The notes under the pieces were generated by a model. That model made no database searches and was not told the DNA's origin. It was given only the letters and a program-made list of their open reading frames with translations. Positions 1-10,909 of a DNA stretch of 64,000 nucleotides are shown here, one piece after another. The DNA is taken from NCBI GenBank assembly GCA_026710655.1, contig JAPOQN010000065.1, positions 62,001 through 126,000 on the forward strand, in the 5' to 3' direction. Every line of letters begins with the position of its first letter. Position 1 is the first letter of the stretch. This stretch comes from Chloroflexota bacterium (GTDB taxonomy: Bacteria > Chloroflexota > Dehalococcoidia > Tepidiformales > Tepidiformaceae). Made by a program: the position numbers and the translations under genes.

Positions 1-293
1 GGGCAGAGTCTGCCGGTGAACTCGGGGAAGTTGTTGGTGGCGTGGAGCCGCTCGATGGCATCGCGCCAGTGGCCGCGATACACGAGGTCGTTCCAGTCGG
101 GAATGATGTTGCCGAGGGGGCAGCCCTGGTGGCAGAAGGGCACGCCGCAGTCCATGCAGCGGGCGGCCTGCTCGTTGAGCTGCTGGGCGGGCATCTCCTC
201 GTAGTACTCGAGCCAGTCGGTGACGCGCTCGGCCACGGGGCGGCTGGGCGGTCCCTTTCGCGTGAACTCCATGAAGCCCGTGGGCTTAGCCAC
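1..293 (-). CDS. gltD: Glutamate synthase small subunit, N-terminal part (truncated by window edge)
   Basis: This is the amino-terminal 97 residues of the NADPH-dependent GOGAT small subunit, which feeds electrons to GltB for glutamate synthesis from 2-oxoglutarate and glutamine. The visible cysteine motif [17 protein letters not shown] is the signature of the iron-sulfur domain of GltD and related flavoproteins. The start is a GTG at 293 that lies inside the last codons of gltB, so the two genes overlap by eight bases and are surely translationally coupled. The FAD and NADPH domains lie beyond the window. Identification rests on both the motif and the position directly behind gltB. Confidence 0.93.
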   Translation of the reverse strand, partial: MAKPTGFMEFTRKGPPSRPVAERVTDWLEYYEEMPAQQLNEQAARCMDCGVPFCHQGCPLGNIIPDWNDLVYRGHWRDAIERLHATNNFPEFTGRLC

Positions 294-3200
294 CGGTGGC
301 CCCCACCTGCGCGCGCTCGGCTTCCTCGGCGGCCTTCTGCTCGTTGAGGACGCGGCGGTAGTCGAGGGGCATAACCTTTACGAAGCGCGAAATCGTGGCC
401 TGCCAGTCCTGGAGGAGGCGGTCGGCGACGGTGCTGCCGGTGTGCTCGCGGTGGCGCTCGAGGAGGCTGCGCAGGAGGTCGATGTCTTCGTCCTCGGCGA
501 GGGGCTCCAGGTCGACCATCTCCTTGTTGCAGCGGATGTCGAAATCGCCGTCCTCGTCGAGGACGTAGGCGATGCCGCCGCTCATGCCGGCGCCGAAGTT
601 GCGGCCCGTGGGGCCGATGATGACGACGCGGCCGCCGGTCATGTACTCGCAGGCGTGGTCGCCGGTGCCCTCGACGACAGCGTGGGCGCCGCTGTTGCGT
701 ACGCCAAAGCGCTCGCCGGCGACTCCGCGGATGAAGGCCGAGCCGGCCGTCGCGCCGTAGAGGGCGACGTTGCCGATGATGATGTTCTCTTCGGGCACAA
801 AGGTTGAGTCGGGGGGTGGGGCGGCCACGAGGCGCCCACCGGAGAGGCCCTTGCCGAAGTAGTCGTTGGCGTCGCCCGAGAGGAGGAGGGTCATGCCTTT
901 GGGCACGAAGGCGCCGAAGCTCTGGCCGGCGGAGCCCTTGAAGCGGAACGTGATCGTGTCCGGCGGGAGGCCGGCGGGGCCGTAGCGGCGGGAGACCTCG
1001 CTGCCGAGGATGGTTCCGACGACTCTATTGACGTTTCGGATAGGTACCTCGACGTCCACCGGCTCGCCTTCTTCGAGGGCCGGGCGCGCGAGCTGGATGA
1101 GCTCCTGGTCGAGGGCGTGGCGAAGGCCGTGGTCCTGCTCGGCAATGCGGCGGGTGGCGACGTGCTCGGGCACCTGCGGCCGGTAGAGGATGGCGGAGAG
1201 GTCGATGCCCTGCGCCTTGTAGTGGTCGACGGCGCGGCGCGCGTCGATGAGGTCGCTGCGGCCGATGAGCTCGTCGAGGGAGCGGTAGCCGAGCTCGGCG
1301 AGGGTCTCGCGGATCTCCTCGGCGATGAACTCGAAGAAGTTGACGACGTGCTCGGCCTTGCCCGTGAACTTCTCGCGGAGCTGCGGGTTCTGGGTGGCGA
1401 CGCCGACGGGACAGGTATCGAGGTGGCAGACGCGCATCATGATGCAGCCCATCACGACGAGCGGGGCGGTGGCGAAGCCGTACTCCTCGGCGCCGAGGAG
1501 GGCGGCGATGACGACGTCGCGGCCGGTCTTCATCTGGCCGTCGGTCTGGACGATGATGCGGTCGCGCAGCTTGTTCAGGACGAGGGTCTGCTGGGTCTCG
1601 GCGAGGCCGAGCTCCCAGGGCACGCCCGCATGCTTGAGCGAGGTGAGGGGGCTGGCGCCGGTGCCGCCGTCGTGGCCGCTGATGAGGACGACGTCGGACT
1701 TGGCCTTGGCCACGCCCGCAGCGACCGTGCCCACGCCCACCTCGGCAACGAGCTTGACGCTGATGCGGGCGCGCGGATTCGCGTTCTTGAGGTCGTGGAT
1801 GAGCTGGGCGAGGTCCTCAATCGAGTAGATGTCGTGGTGGGGAGGCGGGCTGATGAGGCCCACGCCGGGGGTCGAGTAGCGCACCTGCGCGATCCAGGGC
1901 CAGACCTTGTGGCCGGGGAGCTGGCCTCCCTCGCCGGGCTTGGCGCCCTGGGCCATCTTGATCTGGAGCTCGTCGGCGTTGACGAGGTACTCGCTGGTGA
2001 CGCCGAAGCGGCCGGATGCGACCTGCTTGATGGAGCTGCGGCGGAGATCGCCGTTGTCGTCGGGGGTGAAGCGGCGGGGATCCTCGCCGCCCTCGCCGGT
2101 ATTGCTGCGACCGCCGATGCGGTTCATGGCGATGGCGAGCGTCTCGTGCGCCTCGGCGCTGATCGAGCCGAAGGACATCGCACCGGTGGCGAAGCGGGGG
2201 AAGATGCTGGAGGCCGGCTCGACCTCCTCGATGGGGATGGGCTCGCGGTCGGAGCGGAACTCCATGAGGCCGCGGAGGGTGGCCATCTGGCGGGCCTGGT
2301 CGTTCACGAGGGTGGTGTACTCGTGGAAGATCTCCTGCCGCTTCGTCCTGGTGGCGTGCTGCAGCTTGAAGATGGTGTCGGGGTTGAAGAGGTGGTACTC
2401 GCCGCCGTGCCGCCACTGGTACTGACCGCCCCAGCCCACGCCGTAGAGGCCGCCGTCGCGCTCGGGGTAGGCGCGCGCGTGGTGGTCAAGCATCTCGGCC
2501 GCGATCTGCTCGAGCCCGGCCCCGCTGATGCGCGACACGGTGCCCGTGAAGTAGCGGTCGATGAGGTCCTCGTTGAGACCCACGGCCTCGAAGATCTGGG
2601 CGCCGCGGTAGCTCTGCACCGTGGAGATGCCCATCTTCGACATGACCTTCACAACGCCCTTCTTGAGGGCCTTGCCGAAGTTGGCTTCGACCTCTTCCCA
2701 GGGGATGTCGCTCTCGAGTGAGCCGTCGACCGTCATGGCGTGCAGGGTGTCGAGCGAGAGGTAGGGGTTGATGGCGCCGGCGCCGTAGCCGATGAGGAGA
2801 GCGAAGTGGTGCACCTCGCGGGCCTCGCCCGTCTCGACGACGAGCCCGACCTTGGTGCGGCGCTTGTTGCGTACGAGGTGGTGATGGAGGCCGGCGGTGG
2901 CGAGCAGGGCGGGGATGGGTGCGTGCTCCCGGTCGATGTCGCGGTCGGAGAGGATGAGGATGTTGGCGCCGTCCTCGATGGCCTCGTCGGCGCGCTCGAA
3001 GAGTTCGTCGAGGGCGGGCTGCATGCCGGCGGGGCCCTCTTCGGCGGACATGGTCATGGGGAGCACGGCGGAGCGGAAGCGGCCGTGGTCGAGGGCGCGC
3101 AGCTGCGCCATCTCGGCGTTCGTGAGGAAGGGCGTGGGCAGCGCGATCATGCGGTAGCCGTCGTCGAGCCCCTCGCTGAAGAGGTTGCCCTCGGCGCCGA

Positions 3201-4839
3201 GGAGGGAATCGACTGAGGTCACGATCTCCTCGCGGATGGCGTCGAGGGGCGGGTTCGTGACCTGGGCGAAGAGCTGCTTGAAGTAGTTGTAGAGAGGCTG
3301 GGGGCGCTCGGAGAGCACGGCGAGGGGCGTATCGGTCCCCATCGAGCCCAGCGACTCCTGGGCCTGGCGGGCCATCGGGCCGAGGTGGTACTTCGCATCC
3401 TCAAGGGTGTAGCCGAACGCGATCTGGCGCTCCAACAGGTCGTCGCCCTGGATGGGCGGGGGAGCCTCGGCGGGGGGCAGGTCGGCGAGGCGGGTGAGGT
3501 TCTCGCCGAGCCAGCCGCCGTAGTCGTTGGCGCGTGCGAGCCGCTGCTTCAGCTCGGTATCGCCGATGATGCGGCCCTCTTCGAGGCTGACGAGGAACAT
3601 GCGGCCGGGCTGCAGGCGGCCCTTCATGAGTACGTTGTCGTCCTCGACGGGGAGGACGCCCGCCTCCGAGGCCATGACGACGAGGTCGTCCTTGGTCACG
3701 AGGTAGCGGGAGGGGCGCAGGCCGTTGCGGTCGAGCACGGCGCCGATGGTGCGCCCGTCGGTGAAGGCGACGGAGGCGGGGCCGTCCCAGGGCTCCATCA
3801 GGAGGCTGTGATACTCGTAGTAGGCCTTCTTCTCGGCGCTCATCGTCTCGTGGCCGGACCAGGCCTCGGGGATGAGCATCATCATCGCGTGCTCGATGGG
3901 GCGGCCGCCGAGGGTCAGCAACTCGAGGGCGTTGTCGAGGCAGGCGGTGTCGCTGCCGGCCTCGTCGATGATGGGCAGGATCTTCTGGGTGTCGTCGAAG
4001 TGGGGCGTCTCGAGGAGGGCTTCGCGGGCGGCCATCCAGTTCTTGTTGCCGCGGAGGGTGTTGATCTCGCCGTTGTGGGAGATGGTGCGGTAGGGGTGGG
4101 CGAGCTTCCAGCTGGGGAAGGTGTTGGTGCTGAAGCGGGAGTGGAACATCGCCAGCGCCGTGACCATGCGGCGGTCGCGCAGGTCGGGGTAGTACTCGGG
4201 CAGCTGGAGGGCGGTGAGCATGCCCTTGTAGACGACCGTGCGGCAGGAGAGGCTGGGGAAGTAGAAGTCCTCGGAGTCGCCGATGCCGCGGCGCTCGACC
4301 TCGCGCTCGAAGAGCTTGCGGATGACGAAGAGGCGGCGCTCGAAGTCGTCCTCGGACTCGACCCAGGTGCCGCGACCGATAAAGACCTGGTGGACGGAGG
4401 GCTCGGCCACGAGCGAGGTCTCGCCGAGCATCGAGTTGTCGGTGGGGACGTCGCGCCAGCCGAGGAGGTGCTGGCCTTCGCCCCGGACGATCTCGGCGAG
4501 GAGGTTCATGGCAAGGCGGCGGGCCTGGTCGTCGCCGTGGCAGAAGAGCATGCCCACGCCGTAGGAACCGCGCGGAGGGAGGGGGATGCCAAGCTGGGCG
4601 CACTCGTGGTGGAAGAACTCGTCGGGGGTCTGGATGAGGAGGCCGGCGCCGTCGCCGGTGTTGACCTCGGCGCCGCTGGCGCCGCGGTGGTTGAGGTTGG
4701 CGAGCGCCTCGATCGCCTTCTCGACGATCATGTGGGAGCGGTGTCCCTTGAGGTGGACGAGGAAGCCGACGCCGCACGAGTCGTGCTCGAGGCGGGGATC
4801 GTAGAGACCCTGCTTCGGGGGCCGGGTATGCGCGGCCAT
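286..4839 (-). CDS. gltB: Glutamate synthase large subunit (GOGAT alpha)
   Basis: The 1517-residue product makes two glutamates from glutamine and 2-oxoglutarate. It has the full family layout: an N-terminal class II glutamine amidotransferase with the nucleophile Cys22 in HDSCGVGF, a central linker, an FMN-binding synthase domain containing [13 protein letters not shown], the 3Fe-4S cysteine cluster [19 protein letters not shown], and a C-terminal glycine-rich beta-helix. The frame stays open far upstream, but ATG at 4839 is preceded by GAGAGGAG at good spacing and places the catalytic cysteine after a 21-residue propeptide, as in known GltB. A TATACT element on the same strand at 4976-4971 may be its -10 box. 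It is co-transcribed with gltD. Confidence 0.97.
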   Translation of the reverse strand: MAAHTRPPKQGLYDPRLEHDSCGVGFLVHLKGHRSHMIVEKAIEALANLNHRGASGAEVNTGDGAGLLIQTPDEFFHHECAQLGIPLPPRGSYGVGMLFCHGDDQARRLAMNLLAEIVRGEGQHLLGWRDVPTDNSMLGETSLVAEPSVHQVFIGRGTWVESEDDFERRLFVIRKLFEREVERRGIGDSEDFYFPSLSCRTVVYKGMLTALQLPEYYPDLRDRRMVTALAMFHSRFSTNTFPSWKLAHPYRTISHNGEINTLRGNKNWMAAREALLETPHFDDTQKILPIIDEAGSDTACLDNALELLTLGGRPIEHAMMMLIPEAWSGHETMSAEKKAYYEYHSLLMEPWDGPASVAFTDGRTIGAVLDRNGLRPSRYLVTKDDLVVMASEAGVLPVEDDNVLMKGRLQPGRMFLVSLEEGRIIGDTELKQRLARANDYGGWLGENLTRLADLPPAEAPPPIQGDDLLERQIAFGYTLEDAKYHLGPMARQAQESLGSMGTDTPLAVLSERPQPLYNYFKQLFAQVTNPPLDAIREEIVTSVDSLLGAEGNLFSEGLDDGYRMIALPTPFLTNAEMAQLRALDHGRFRSAVLPMTMSAEEGPAGMQPALDELFERADEAIEDGANILILSDRDIDREHAPIPALLATAGLHHHLVRNKRRTKVGLVVETGEAREVHHFALLIGYGAGAINPYLSLDTLHAMTVDGSLESDIPWEEVEANFGKALKKGVVKVMSKMGISTVQSYRGAQIFEAVGLNEDLIDRYFTGTVSRISGAGLEQIAAEMLDHHARAYPERDGGLYGVGWGGQYQWRHGGEYHLFNPDTIFKLQHATRTKRQEIFHEYTTLVNDQARQMATLRGLMEFRSDREPIPIEEVEPASSIFPRFATGAMSFGSISAEAHETLAIAMNRIGGRSNTGEGGEDPRRFTPDDNGDLRRSSIKQVASGRFGVTSEYLVNADELQIKMAQGAKPGEGGQLPGHKVWPWIAQVRYSTPGVGLISPPPHHDIYSIEDLAQLIHDLKNANPRARISVKLVAEVGVGTVAAGVAKAKSDVVLISGHDGGTGASPLTSLKHAGVPWELGLAETQQTLVLNKLRDRIIVQTDGQMKTGRDVVIAALLGAEEYGFATAPLVVMGCIMMRVCHLDTCPVGVATQNPQLREKFTGKAEHVVNFFEFIAEEIRETLAELGYRSLDELIGRSDLIDARRAVDHYKAQGIDLSAILYRPQVPEHVATRRIAEQDHGLRHALDQELIQLARPALEEGEPVDVEVPIRNVNRVVGTILGSEVSRRYGPAGLPPDTITFRFKGSAGQSFGAFVPKGMTLLLSGDANDYFGKGLSGGRLVAAPPPDSTFVPEENIIIGNVALYGATAGSAFIRGVAGERFGVRNSGAHAVVEGTGDHACEYMTGGRVVIIGPTGRNFGAGMSGGIAYVLDEDGDFDIRCNKEMVDLEPLAEDEDIDLLRSLLERHREHTGSTVADRLLQDWQATISRFVKVMPLDYRRVLNEQKAAEEAERAQVGATGG

Positions 4840-5071
4840 CAAGCGTCTCCTCTCGTTCTCGTTACCCGGAGCACCGCCGCCGGAAAGGGAGGCTCTGTGC
4901 GCGGGGTATGTTTTCCCGCGCCTCGCCTCGCGAGGCTCGCGCCTCCCAACGCACACTCGGGTGAACGATAAGTATAGCGGCATCGTAGCCCGGAGATCGC
5001 CTCCCGCCGTTACGCCTGCGTTAACGGGGTAGTCGCTCGCCACTGGGCACCGGCGCGGCCATACTTGGACG

Positions 5072-6307
5072 ATGCCCGAGACTCCGTTCTGGACCCAGGA
5101 TTCCCTTGAAGACATCGTGAGCGCCCGCTCGAAGATCATGGGAGCGGGGGTGTGGGCCGCGGCCCGTCCCGACGACCGTCCCGTGATCTCGTTTTCCGGC
5201 GGGCTGCCGGATGTGCCCTCCCTGCCGAGCGAAGAGTTGCTGCGCGCGACGCGCACCGTGCTCGACCGCGAGCGTCGCGAGGCGCTGCAGTACGGCGGCA
5301 CCTTCGGGGCGCAGCCGCTGCGGGACGCGATCGCGGAGCGATCCTCGGGCATCGAGGGGCTACCGCTGACGGACGAGCATGTGATCGTGACATCGGGGGC
5401 GGCGCACGGCATCGGCATCGCCTGCGAGGCACTGCTCGACCCGGGCGACACGGTGCTCGTGGAGAGCCCCACTTTCCCCGGCAGCCTGCGCACGATCCAC
5501 TCGTTCGGGGCGACCGTCGAGGCCGTGCCCATGGACGAGGATGGCATCCGCGTCGACCTGGTGGAGGAGGCTCTGAACCGGCTGGCGGACGAGGGGCGGC
5601 AGGCGAAGCTGCTCTACCTGATCCCCACGCACCAGAACCCCGAAGGTTCGACGTTGCCGCTGGACCGGCGCGAGAAGCTGCTTGAACTGGCGCGCGACCA
5701 CCGCATTCTGCTGCTGGAGGACGACGCCTACGGCGAGCTCTGGTTCGGCGACGAGCCGCCGCCGTCGCTCTTCTCGCTCTCGGGAGGCGAGCTCGCGATC
5801 AAGGTGCTTACCTTCTCGAAGATCATCGCGACGGGGCTGCGGCTGGGGTGGAACCTGGCGCCCCCGACGCTGATCAACCGCATGGCCGCCCTCCGCTACG
5901 ACATGGGGTCGAGCCCATACCTGGGCCGCACGGTGGCGGAGATGATCCGGAACGGCGACCTCGACCGGCACGTCGAGCGGCTGCGCGCCATCTACCGGCG
6001 CAAGCTCGAGCGGCTCTGCGACGCGCTCGATGAGCACTGCGGCGACTACATCAGCTACCAGCGCCCGGGCGGAGGCTTCTTCGTCTGGGTGGGGCTGCGG
6101 CCGGGGCTTTCGGCGCTCGAAGTGCAGCGGGTGGCCAACGAGAAGGCCGTGATCATCGGCGCGGGACCGCACTTCTTCGCGGACAGCAACGTGACGCAGC
6201 ACCTGCGGCTGGCCTTCAGCTACACGCCCGTCGAGGAGATCGAGGAGGGCGTCCACCGGCTGGGCGAGGCGCTGCGTGAGGTGGCGGCCACCTCGGCGGT
6301 CAAGTAG
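5072..6307 (+). CDS. PLP-dependent class I/II aminotransferase (2-aminoadipate/MocR-like)
   Basis: This 411-residue fold-type I aminotransferase probably moves the amino group of an aromatic, branched-chain or 2-aminoadipate substrate to 2-oxoglutarate. Visible hallmarks are the substrate-loop [10 protein letters not shown] near residue 43, TSGAAHGIG near 107, the NPEG motif at 189-192, the cofactor-binding DDAYGELWF near 217 and Lys250 in [14 protein letters not shown] as the PLP Schiff-base residue. It is transcribed away from gltB and 84 bases ahead of ilvD, which suggests a role in amino-acid synthesis, perhaps a branched-chain partner. No DNA-binding domain is present, so it is an enzyme rather than a MocR regulator. 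Substrate cannot be read from sequence. Confidence 0.88.
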   Translation: MPETPFWTQDSLEDIVSARSKIMGAGVWAAARPDDRPVISFSGGLPDVPSLPSEELLRATRTVLDRERREALQYGGTFGAQPLRDAIAERSSGIEGLPLTDEHVIVTSGAAHGIGIACEALLDPGDTVLVESPTFPGSLRTIHSFGATVEAVPMDEDGIRVDLVEEALNRLADEGRQAKLLYLIPTHQNPEGSTLPLDRREKLLELARDHRILLLEDDAYGELWFGDEPPPSLFSLSGGELAIKVLTFSKIIATGLRLGWNLAPPTLINRMAALRYDMGSSPYLGRTVAEMIRNGDLDRHVERLRAIYRRKLERLCDALDEHCGDYISYQRPGGGFFVWVGLRPGLSALEVQRVANEKAVIIGAGPHFFADSNVTQHLRLAFSYTPVEEIEEGVHRLGEALREVAATSAVK

Positions 6308-6391
6308 CGCCGTCCCCTCACCGCTTCTGGCTCGGGAAAGTACCAGCGCGTAGGCTCGATTTCGCACACTTCGAAGCCCTGGAGTTCCCCC

Positions 6392-8065
6392 ATGCCGCTT
6401 GATCCCCGCCACCGCAGCCGCACGCTCGTCGACGGTCCCGACCGGGCCCCGGCGCGGGCGATGCTGAAGTCCGTCGGCTACGACTCGGAGGCGCTGAAGC
6501 GCCCGCTGGTGATGGTCGCGCACAGCTGGATCGGGACGATGCCGTGCAACTTCAACCAGCGCGAGCTGGCCGCCGACGTGATGCGCGGCATCCGCGAGGC
6601 GGGAGGCACGCCCATGGAGGTCAACACGGTCTCCATCAGCGACGGTATCGCGATGGGGACAGAGGGGATGAAAGCCTCGCTGATCAGCCGCGAGGTCGTG
6701 GCGGACAGCATCGAGCTGTGCGGTCGCGGCTACCTGTTCGATGCGGCGGTCGTGATCGTGGGCTGCGACAAGACGATCCCGGGCGGGGTGATGGGGCTCT
6801 CGCGGCTGGGGGTGCCGGGACTCGTTCTCTATAGCGGTTCGATCGCGCCCGGGAACTACGAAGGCCAAGACGTGACCATCCAGGACGTGTTCGAGGGGGT
6901 GGGTCGCCACGCCGCGGGCGACATGACCGACGAACAGCTGACGGCGCTCGAAGACGTGGCCTGCCCGGGGGCGGGGGCGTGCGGGGCGCAGTACACGGCG
7001 AACACGATGGCGACGGCGATCGAGTTCCTCGGCATCTCGCCGATGGGGAGCGGCTCGGCGGGGGCGACCGACCCGCGCAAGAACAGCGCGGGCCATGAGG
7101 CGGGCACGCTCGTGATGGACGTGCTGGCGCGGGGCCAGCTTCCCGGCGACGTGATGACGCGCGAGGCGTTCGAGAACGCGATCGTCTGCGTGGCCTCGAC
7201 GGGCGGCTCGACGAACGCCGTCCTGCACCTGCTGGCAATGGCGCGGGAGGTGGGCGTCTCACTCACCATCGACGACTTCGACGAGGTCAGCGAGCGCACG
7301 CCGATCATCGGCGACCTGCGGCCCGGCGGTCGTTATGTCGCGCTCGACATGGACCGGGCAGGCGGCACGCGTCTGCTCGCACAACGCCTGCTGGAAGGCG
7401 GCAAGGTCCACGGGGACCAGCCAACGGTCACCGGCCGCACCATCGCGGAGGAGGCGGCGGAGGCGCAGGAGTCACCCGGCCAGGACGTGATCGTGTCGAC
7501 CAACGAGCCGCTGAAGGAAACGGGCGGGCTCGTGATCCTGAAGGGCAACCTCGCGCCGGAGGGATGCGTGATCAAGGTGGCGGGGCACGAAATCATGCAG
7601 CACCGCGGGCCGGCGCGCGTGTTCGACCGCGAGGAGGACGCCTTTGCGGCGGTCTCGGAGCGGCGCATCTCGCCGGGCGACGTGGTCGTGATTCGCTACG
7701 AGGGCCCGAAGGGCGGTCCGGGCATGCGCGAGATGCTGGGCGTGACGGCCGCGCTCGTGGGCGAGGGCCTGGGCGACTCGGTGGCGCTGCTCACGGACGG
7801 ACGCTTCAGCGGCGCGACGCACGGCCTGATGGCCGGTCACGTCGCCCCGGAGGCGGCGGCGGGCGGGCCAATCGCGGCGATCGAGGAGGGCGACACCATC
7901 TCCTTCGACATCGACGCGCGGCGGCTGGACGTGGAGATCGACGAGGCCGAACTGGAGCGGCGGCTGGCAGCGTGGTCGCCGCCAGCGCCGCGCTACAAGC
8001 GGGGCGTGTTCGCCAAGTACGCGGCTGGCGTCTCCAGCGCCTCGGAGGGCGCGGTCACGAGCTAG
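6392..8065 (+). CDS. ilvD: Dihydroxy-acid dehydratase
   Basis: IlvD dehydrates 2,3-dihydroxy-isovalerate and its homologue in valine, leucine and isoleucine synthesis. The 557-residue length is typical. Iron-sulfur ligands are visible as Cys52 (MPCNFNQ), Cys125 (GCDKTIPGG) and Cys197 ([16 protein letters not shown]), and the metal-binding SDGIAMG lies near residue 83. The C-terminal half carries [10 protein letters not shown] and [11 protein letters not shown], both family signatures. The ATG at 6392 is the only start that keeps the conserved N-terminus. It follows the aminotransferase by 84 bases on the same strand. Confidence 0.97.
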   Translation: MPLDPRHRSRTLVDGPDRAPARAMLKSVGYDSEALKRPLVMVAHSWIGTMPCNFNQRELAADVMRGIREAGGTPMEVNTVSISDGIAMGTEGMKASLISREVVADSIELCGRGYLFDAAVVIVGCDKTIPGGVMGLSRLGVPGLVLYSGSIAPGNYEGQDVTIQDVFEGVGRHAAGDMTDEQLTALEDVACPGAGACGAQYTANTMATAIEFLGISPMGSGSAGATDPRKNSAGHEAGTLVMDVLARGQLPGDVMTREAFENAIVCVASTGGSTNAVLHLLAMAREVGVSLTIDDFDEVSERTPIIGDLRPGGRYVALDMDRAGGTRLLAQRLLEGGKVHGDQPTVTGRTIAEEAAEAQESPGQDVIVSTNEPLKETGGLVILKGNLAPEGCVIKVAGHEIMQHRGPARVFDREEDAFAAVSERRISPGDVVVIRYEGPKGGPGMREMLGVTAALVGEGLGDSVALLTDGRFSGATHGLMAGHVAPEAAAGGPIAAIEEGDTISFDIDARRLDVEIDEAELERRLAAWSPPAPRYKRGVFAKYAAGVSSASEGAVTS

Positions 8066-8223
8066 CGGCGGCGGGGGCGGCGGTTGGGGTCGGGGCTGGA
8101 CCCCGAGGTGATAGTCATGCGGTTTACCACGCGGCGCCGGAGTTGCTCGCCGTGGACCACGCTCGCGATGACGCCATCGATGAACGCGAAGACGGTGATG
8201 AGGGGTTTCAGGAGCGCTTTCAC
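8062..8223 (-). CDS. Possible 53-residue small protein, convergent with ilvD
   Basis: A GTG-started reading frame of 53 residues begins [21 protein letters not shown] and ends in a basic tail NRRPRRR. It is preceded by GAAGAAGG at a plausible ribosome-binding distance and its stop overlaps the ilvD stop by three bases. The N-terminal half is hydrophobic enough for one membrane segment and the tail is strongly positive, as in small membrane proteins. No family is recognised. The ribosome-binding site and tight end favour a real gene, but the short length leaves chance possible. Confidence 0.4.
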   Translation of the reverse strand: MKALLKPLITVFAFIDGVIASVVHGEQLRRRVVNRMTITSGSSPDPNRRPRRR

Positions 8224-8300
8224 GGGATGCCTTCTTCCTCTGGATCGAGCATAGCAGCGCCGTCCAGTGGGGCCGAGGGCTTTACCGGGCTCTACGACAA

Positions 8301-8324
8301 GGCCCCTGCCAGCAGGCAGGGGCC
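8301..8324 (-). terminator. Hairpin terminator downstream of tRNA-Asp
   Basis: A perfect 10-pair stem, GGCCCCTGCC/GGCAGGGGCC around the loop AGCA, lies 16 bases beyond the 3 prime end of tRNA-Asp. It probably ends tRNA transcription. The T-run is weak (TTGTC), so its efficiency is uncertain, and because the stem is symmetrical it could also stop transcripts leaving ilvD. Confidence 0.6.
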
Positions 8325-8340
8325 CTTCAGGACAAATGGC

Positions 8341-8417
8341 TGGCGACCCCGATCGGATTTGAACCGACGATCTCCACCTTGACAGGGTGGCGTGTTAGGC
8401 CGCTACACCACGGGGCC
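8341..8417 (-). tRNA. tRNA-Asp(GUC)
   Basis: Read on the minus strand, the acceptor stem GGCCCCG pairs with CGGGGTC (one G-T pair), the D stem GTGT pairs with ACAC, the anticodon stem CCACC/GGTGG encloses loop CTGTCAA with anticodon GTC, and the T arm GTCGG TTCAAAT CCGAT is intact. The discriminator is G73, as expected for Asp, and the CCA end is encoded at 8343-8341. Confidence 0.97.
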
Positions 8418-8429
8418 GCGGCGCGAATG

Positions 8430-8458
8430 ATCGTAGCGGCTCGCCACGGCCCAGCCAA
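8430..8458 (-). promoter_or_regulatory. Sigma-70-like promoter of tRNA-Asp
   Basis: On the minus strand a TTGGCT hexamer (8458-8453) and a TACGAT hexamer (8435-8430) are separated by exactly 17 bases, and the tRNA 5 prime end follows 12 bases later. Spacing and position fit a housekeeping promoter. Confidence 0.55.
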
Positions 8459-8563
8459 GCCGGGACCGCCGGCGCCGCTCAAGTCCTATCATGCGCGCGT
8501 TCCACGCCACTCCCGGGATCTGGCCGGCAACGTCAGCCAATTCGAGATTGTGGTGGTATTCGC

Positions 8564-9421
8564 GTGATCGATCATCCGCTGGCAGGCACCCCCTACGAGA
8601 CGGCGCTGGAGTTGTGCGTCGTCCTGGCTGCGGTTTGCTGGGTGCTGACACTGCTAACGCGTGACCACTCCTGGGTAGACCGGTTGTGGTCGATCGTGCC
8701 CGCTGTCCTGTGCTTGATCGTGGCCGTCGATCTGGGGTTTGACTCGCCTCGCGTCAACATCATGACCGCACTGGCTGTCCTGTGGGGGCTCAGGCTGACC
8801 TACAACCTCGCTCTCAAGGGCGGTTACCGGGTTGGCCGCCAGGACTATCGGTGGACTTACGTGAGGGAGCAGCTCGGAGCAGTGAAGTTCCAGGTGGTGA
8901 ACCTGACGTTCATTGCCTTCGGGCAGATAGCCATCCTGTGGCTGTTCACCTCGCCGATACACCAGGCGTGGGAGCACGCCGAGCAACCGCTGGGCTGGCT
9001 GGACGCCGTTGCGGCCGTAATCTTCCTGCTCCTGCTTCTCACCGAGACCATCGCCGACGCACAGATGTGGAGATTCCAACAGAACAAGAAGCGGCTTGTG
9101 AGCGAGGGGGCTGAGGTACGGCAGCCATTCATGACGGGGGGCCTGTTTCGATTCTGCCGTCACCCGAGCTACGCCTGCGAGATGGGAATGTGGGCGGCCT
9201 TCTACCTCTTCGCCGTATCCGGGGCCTCCCATATCTGGCACTGGACAGGCCTTGGCTGTCTCGCCCTGGTCGTGCTCTTTCTGTGCGCCACGCGGGTCGG
9301 CGAGCGGGTGTCGAGCGAACGCTATCCCGGCTACGGCGCCTACCGGGCTGCGGTCCCGATGTTCGTTCCCAATCCCTTCCGCTTCGGACGCAGAGCGGGA
9401 GCACACTCGAACCCCAGGTAG
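8564..9421 (+). CDS. DUF1295 / steroid 5-alpha-reductase-like membrane protein
   Basis: The 285-residue product is a multispanning membrane protein with about six hydrophobic segments, starting with LELCVVLAAVCWVLTLL. Motifs such as WVDRLWSI, WGLRLTYNLALKGGY, LFRFCRHPSYACE and ERYPGYGAYRAAVPMFVPNPF are those of the DUF1295 family, related to isoprenylcysteine methyltransferases and steroid 5-alpha-reductases. The RHPSYACE block is the cofactor-facing signature. GTG at 8564 is the likely start. It stands alone between tRNA-Asp and the ThuA pair, so the substrate is unknown; a lipid or sterol-like molecule is only an inference. Confidence 0.85.
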   Translation: MIDHPLAGTPYETALELCVVLAAVCWVLTLLTRDHSWVDRLWSIVPAVLCLIVAVDLGFDSPRVNIMTALAVLWGLRLTYNLALKGGYRVGRQDYRWTYVREQLGAVKFQVVNLTFIAFGQIAILWLFTSPIHQAWEHAEQPLGWLDAVAAVIFLLLLLTETIADAQMWRFQQNKKRLVSEGAEVRQPFMTGGLFRFCRHPSYACEMGMWAAFYLFAVSGASHIWHWTGLGCLALVVLFLCATRVGERVSSERYPGYGAYRAAVPMFVPNPFRFGRRAGAHSNPR

Positions 9422-9548
9422 CGCAGCTGGCCACGGGCCCCTTGCCCGGTGCCGGCTCGCTGCGTCCCCCGGCTCCGTCGCGACCGACGCAGCGGCCCAG
9501 CCCACCTCGCAACAGGGGGCCTGCCGGGCCGCGTGAACCGCCACGGAC

Positions 9549-9854
9549 TTACGCCAGGAGCGGAGCGCCGTCCTTCATGATCACCCAGCCGCCGCTGTCG
9601 CGGTCGGCGTCGTAGACGACGACGTGGCAGTTCCCGCAGATGGGGCCGGTCGCTTCGCGGTCGCCGTTGGCGACGGTGTGTTCGTCGCAGATGCCACCGT
9701 AGCGCTCGACGCCGTCCAGGTTGCAGAAGATGCAGGTCAGATGGGGCGTCTCGTTCTTGCCGCAGGCGCTGCACGAGACCCCGCCGGCGAAGTTGTGGCC
9801 ACCGGGGCCGCACGAGAACGTCTCGAGGTGATCAAGGACACAGTTGCTGGCCAT
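9549..9854 (-). CDS. Cysteine-rich zinc-binding small protein
   Basis: The 101-residue product holds nine cysteines in a patterned array: C28xxC31, C41xxC44, C56 with H59, and C73xxC76, plus C5 and C15 near the N-terminus. This is consistent with two interleaved zinc ribbons or treble clefs. ATG at 9854 has GGGAGAA just upstream. It lies 15 bases behind the ThuA-like gene on the same strand, so the two are co-transcribed. I do not recognise the family; an enzyme accessory or nucleic-acid-binding role are both possible. Confidence 0.75.
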   Translation of the reverse strand: MASNCVLDHLETFSCGPGGHNFAGGVSCSACGKNETPHLTCIFCNLDGVERYGGICDEHTVANGDREATGPICGNCHVVVYDADRDSGGWVIMKDGAPLLA

Positions 9855-9869
9855 GGTTTCTCCCTTCGC

Positions 9870-10703
9870 CTAGGAAACGGCGGCGGCGTTGCGCTCGCGC
9901 GCCCAGGCGTGGGCCTCATCGGAGGCGACCCACTTGATGGCGTTCGAGAGCAGCTTGCGGTAGTTCGGGTTGTTGTAGGAGGTGGGCACGTCGCCCGCCT
10001 GCACGTAGACGATGGGGCTGTTGCGGTAGTTCTTCGCCCAGACGACCAGGTTGGGGGTCGGGGGGTGGGTCCAGTCGCCACGCTCGTACATGCGGCCGTC
10101 GTTCACCACCAGCGAGGGCGAGAAGAAGTTCTTGTAGGTGAAGTCGAAGTCGCTGCGGACGAGGGGAACGAGGCTGTCCTCGTGGTAGGGGGCGAGGTAG
10201 ATCTCGTCCTGCAACTCGAACTCGAGGTCGACGCCGTCGACGACGGGGTGGTTGGCCTCGGCCTCCACCACCTGGCAGGTGTGGTTGGCGGCGAGCAGGT
10301 AGCCGGAGTCGGGATAGTCGACGCCGCGCAGGCTGCCGGGGTTGTAGAAGAAGCGGCCGCCGATGATCTCCGCGTACTCCTCCCAGCCGGGCCAGGAGCA
10401 GATGTTGTGGTGGATCATGACGAGTCCCTTGCCCTCTTCGGTGAGGCGCATGTAGCCGTCCTTCAGCGCCTCGGGCGGGTCTGGCGGGCCGCCTACGCCG
10501 AAGACGCCCGGCATCGAGTAATCGACGATGCAGTCGTACTCGCGGGAGTTCTCGGGCTGGAAGAAGAGCTGGGCGGCGGGCTGCTCGACGTGGGTCCAGG
10601 CCGAGATGTCGCCGCCCTGCTGGAAGGCATCGAACATCTGGAAGAAAGGCTCGCGCTGGAAGGGGTGGCCCTTGGAGGCGAGCAGGACATTGGGGGCATT
10701 CAT
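9870..10703 (-). CDS. ThuA-like (trehalose utilization fold) protein
   Basis: The 277-residue product resembles the ThuA domain, a class I glutamine-amidotransferase-like fold found in sugar-metabolism proteins. Typical features are DYSMPGVFGVG, EEGKGLVMIHHNICSWPGWEEYAEIIGGRFF, NHPVVDGVDLEFELQDEIYLAP and the late TPNLVVWAKNYRNSPIVYVQAGD (read here in short pieces). ATG at 10703 follows GGAGGAG, and this excludes the open upstream stretch that has no family similarity. It forms an operon with the cysteine-rich protein behind it and is divergent from comM. The substrate is not known; ThuA proteins are linked to keto-sugar conversion. Confidence 0.8.
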   Translation of the reverse strand: MNAPNVLLASKGHPFQREPFFQMFDAFQQGGDISAWTHVEQPAAQLFFQPENSREYDCIVDYSMPGVFGVGGPPDPPEALKDGYMRLTEEGKGLVMIHHNICSWPGWEEYAEIIGGRFFYNPGSLRGVDYPDSGYLLAANHTCQVVEAEANHPVVDGVDLEFELQDEIYLAPYHEDSLVPLVRSDFDFTYKNFFSPSLVVNDGRMYERGDWTHPPTPNLVVWAKNYRNSPIVYVQAGDVPTSYNNPNYRKLLSNAIKWVASDEAHAWARERNAAAVS

Positions 10704-10909
10704 GGCTATCTCCTCCGACTTTGCCCAGATAGGCGGGGGGCATTCTACGAGTTTCGGGATGCCCGCGGGCGGCTCCCTCAAAGGCTGCTCCGCACAGCTT
10801 CCTGGAGCCTCATCCCACCACCCCGGGAGAGCCCGCCGGCACCCGGCAGCGACTGGTGCGGCAAACTTTGCCGGTTGCTCCCTTTGTCCGGGCACGGCAG
10901 ACTGCGCCG

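Noticed and set aside
1117..2721. Long plus-strand frame of 534 codons opposite gltB
   Set aside because: It is the high-GC shadow of gltB on the other strand; the product is a low-complexity Glu/Val/Ala/Asp-rich string without any motif.
4840..5547. Open extension of gltB upstream of 4839
   Set aside because: It overlaps the divergent aminotransferase gene, has no family similarity, and would place the catalytic cysteine far from the N-terminus.
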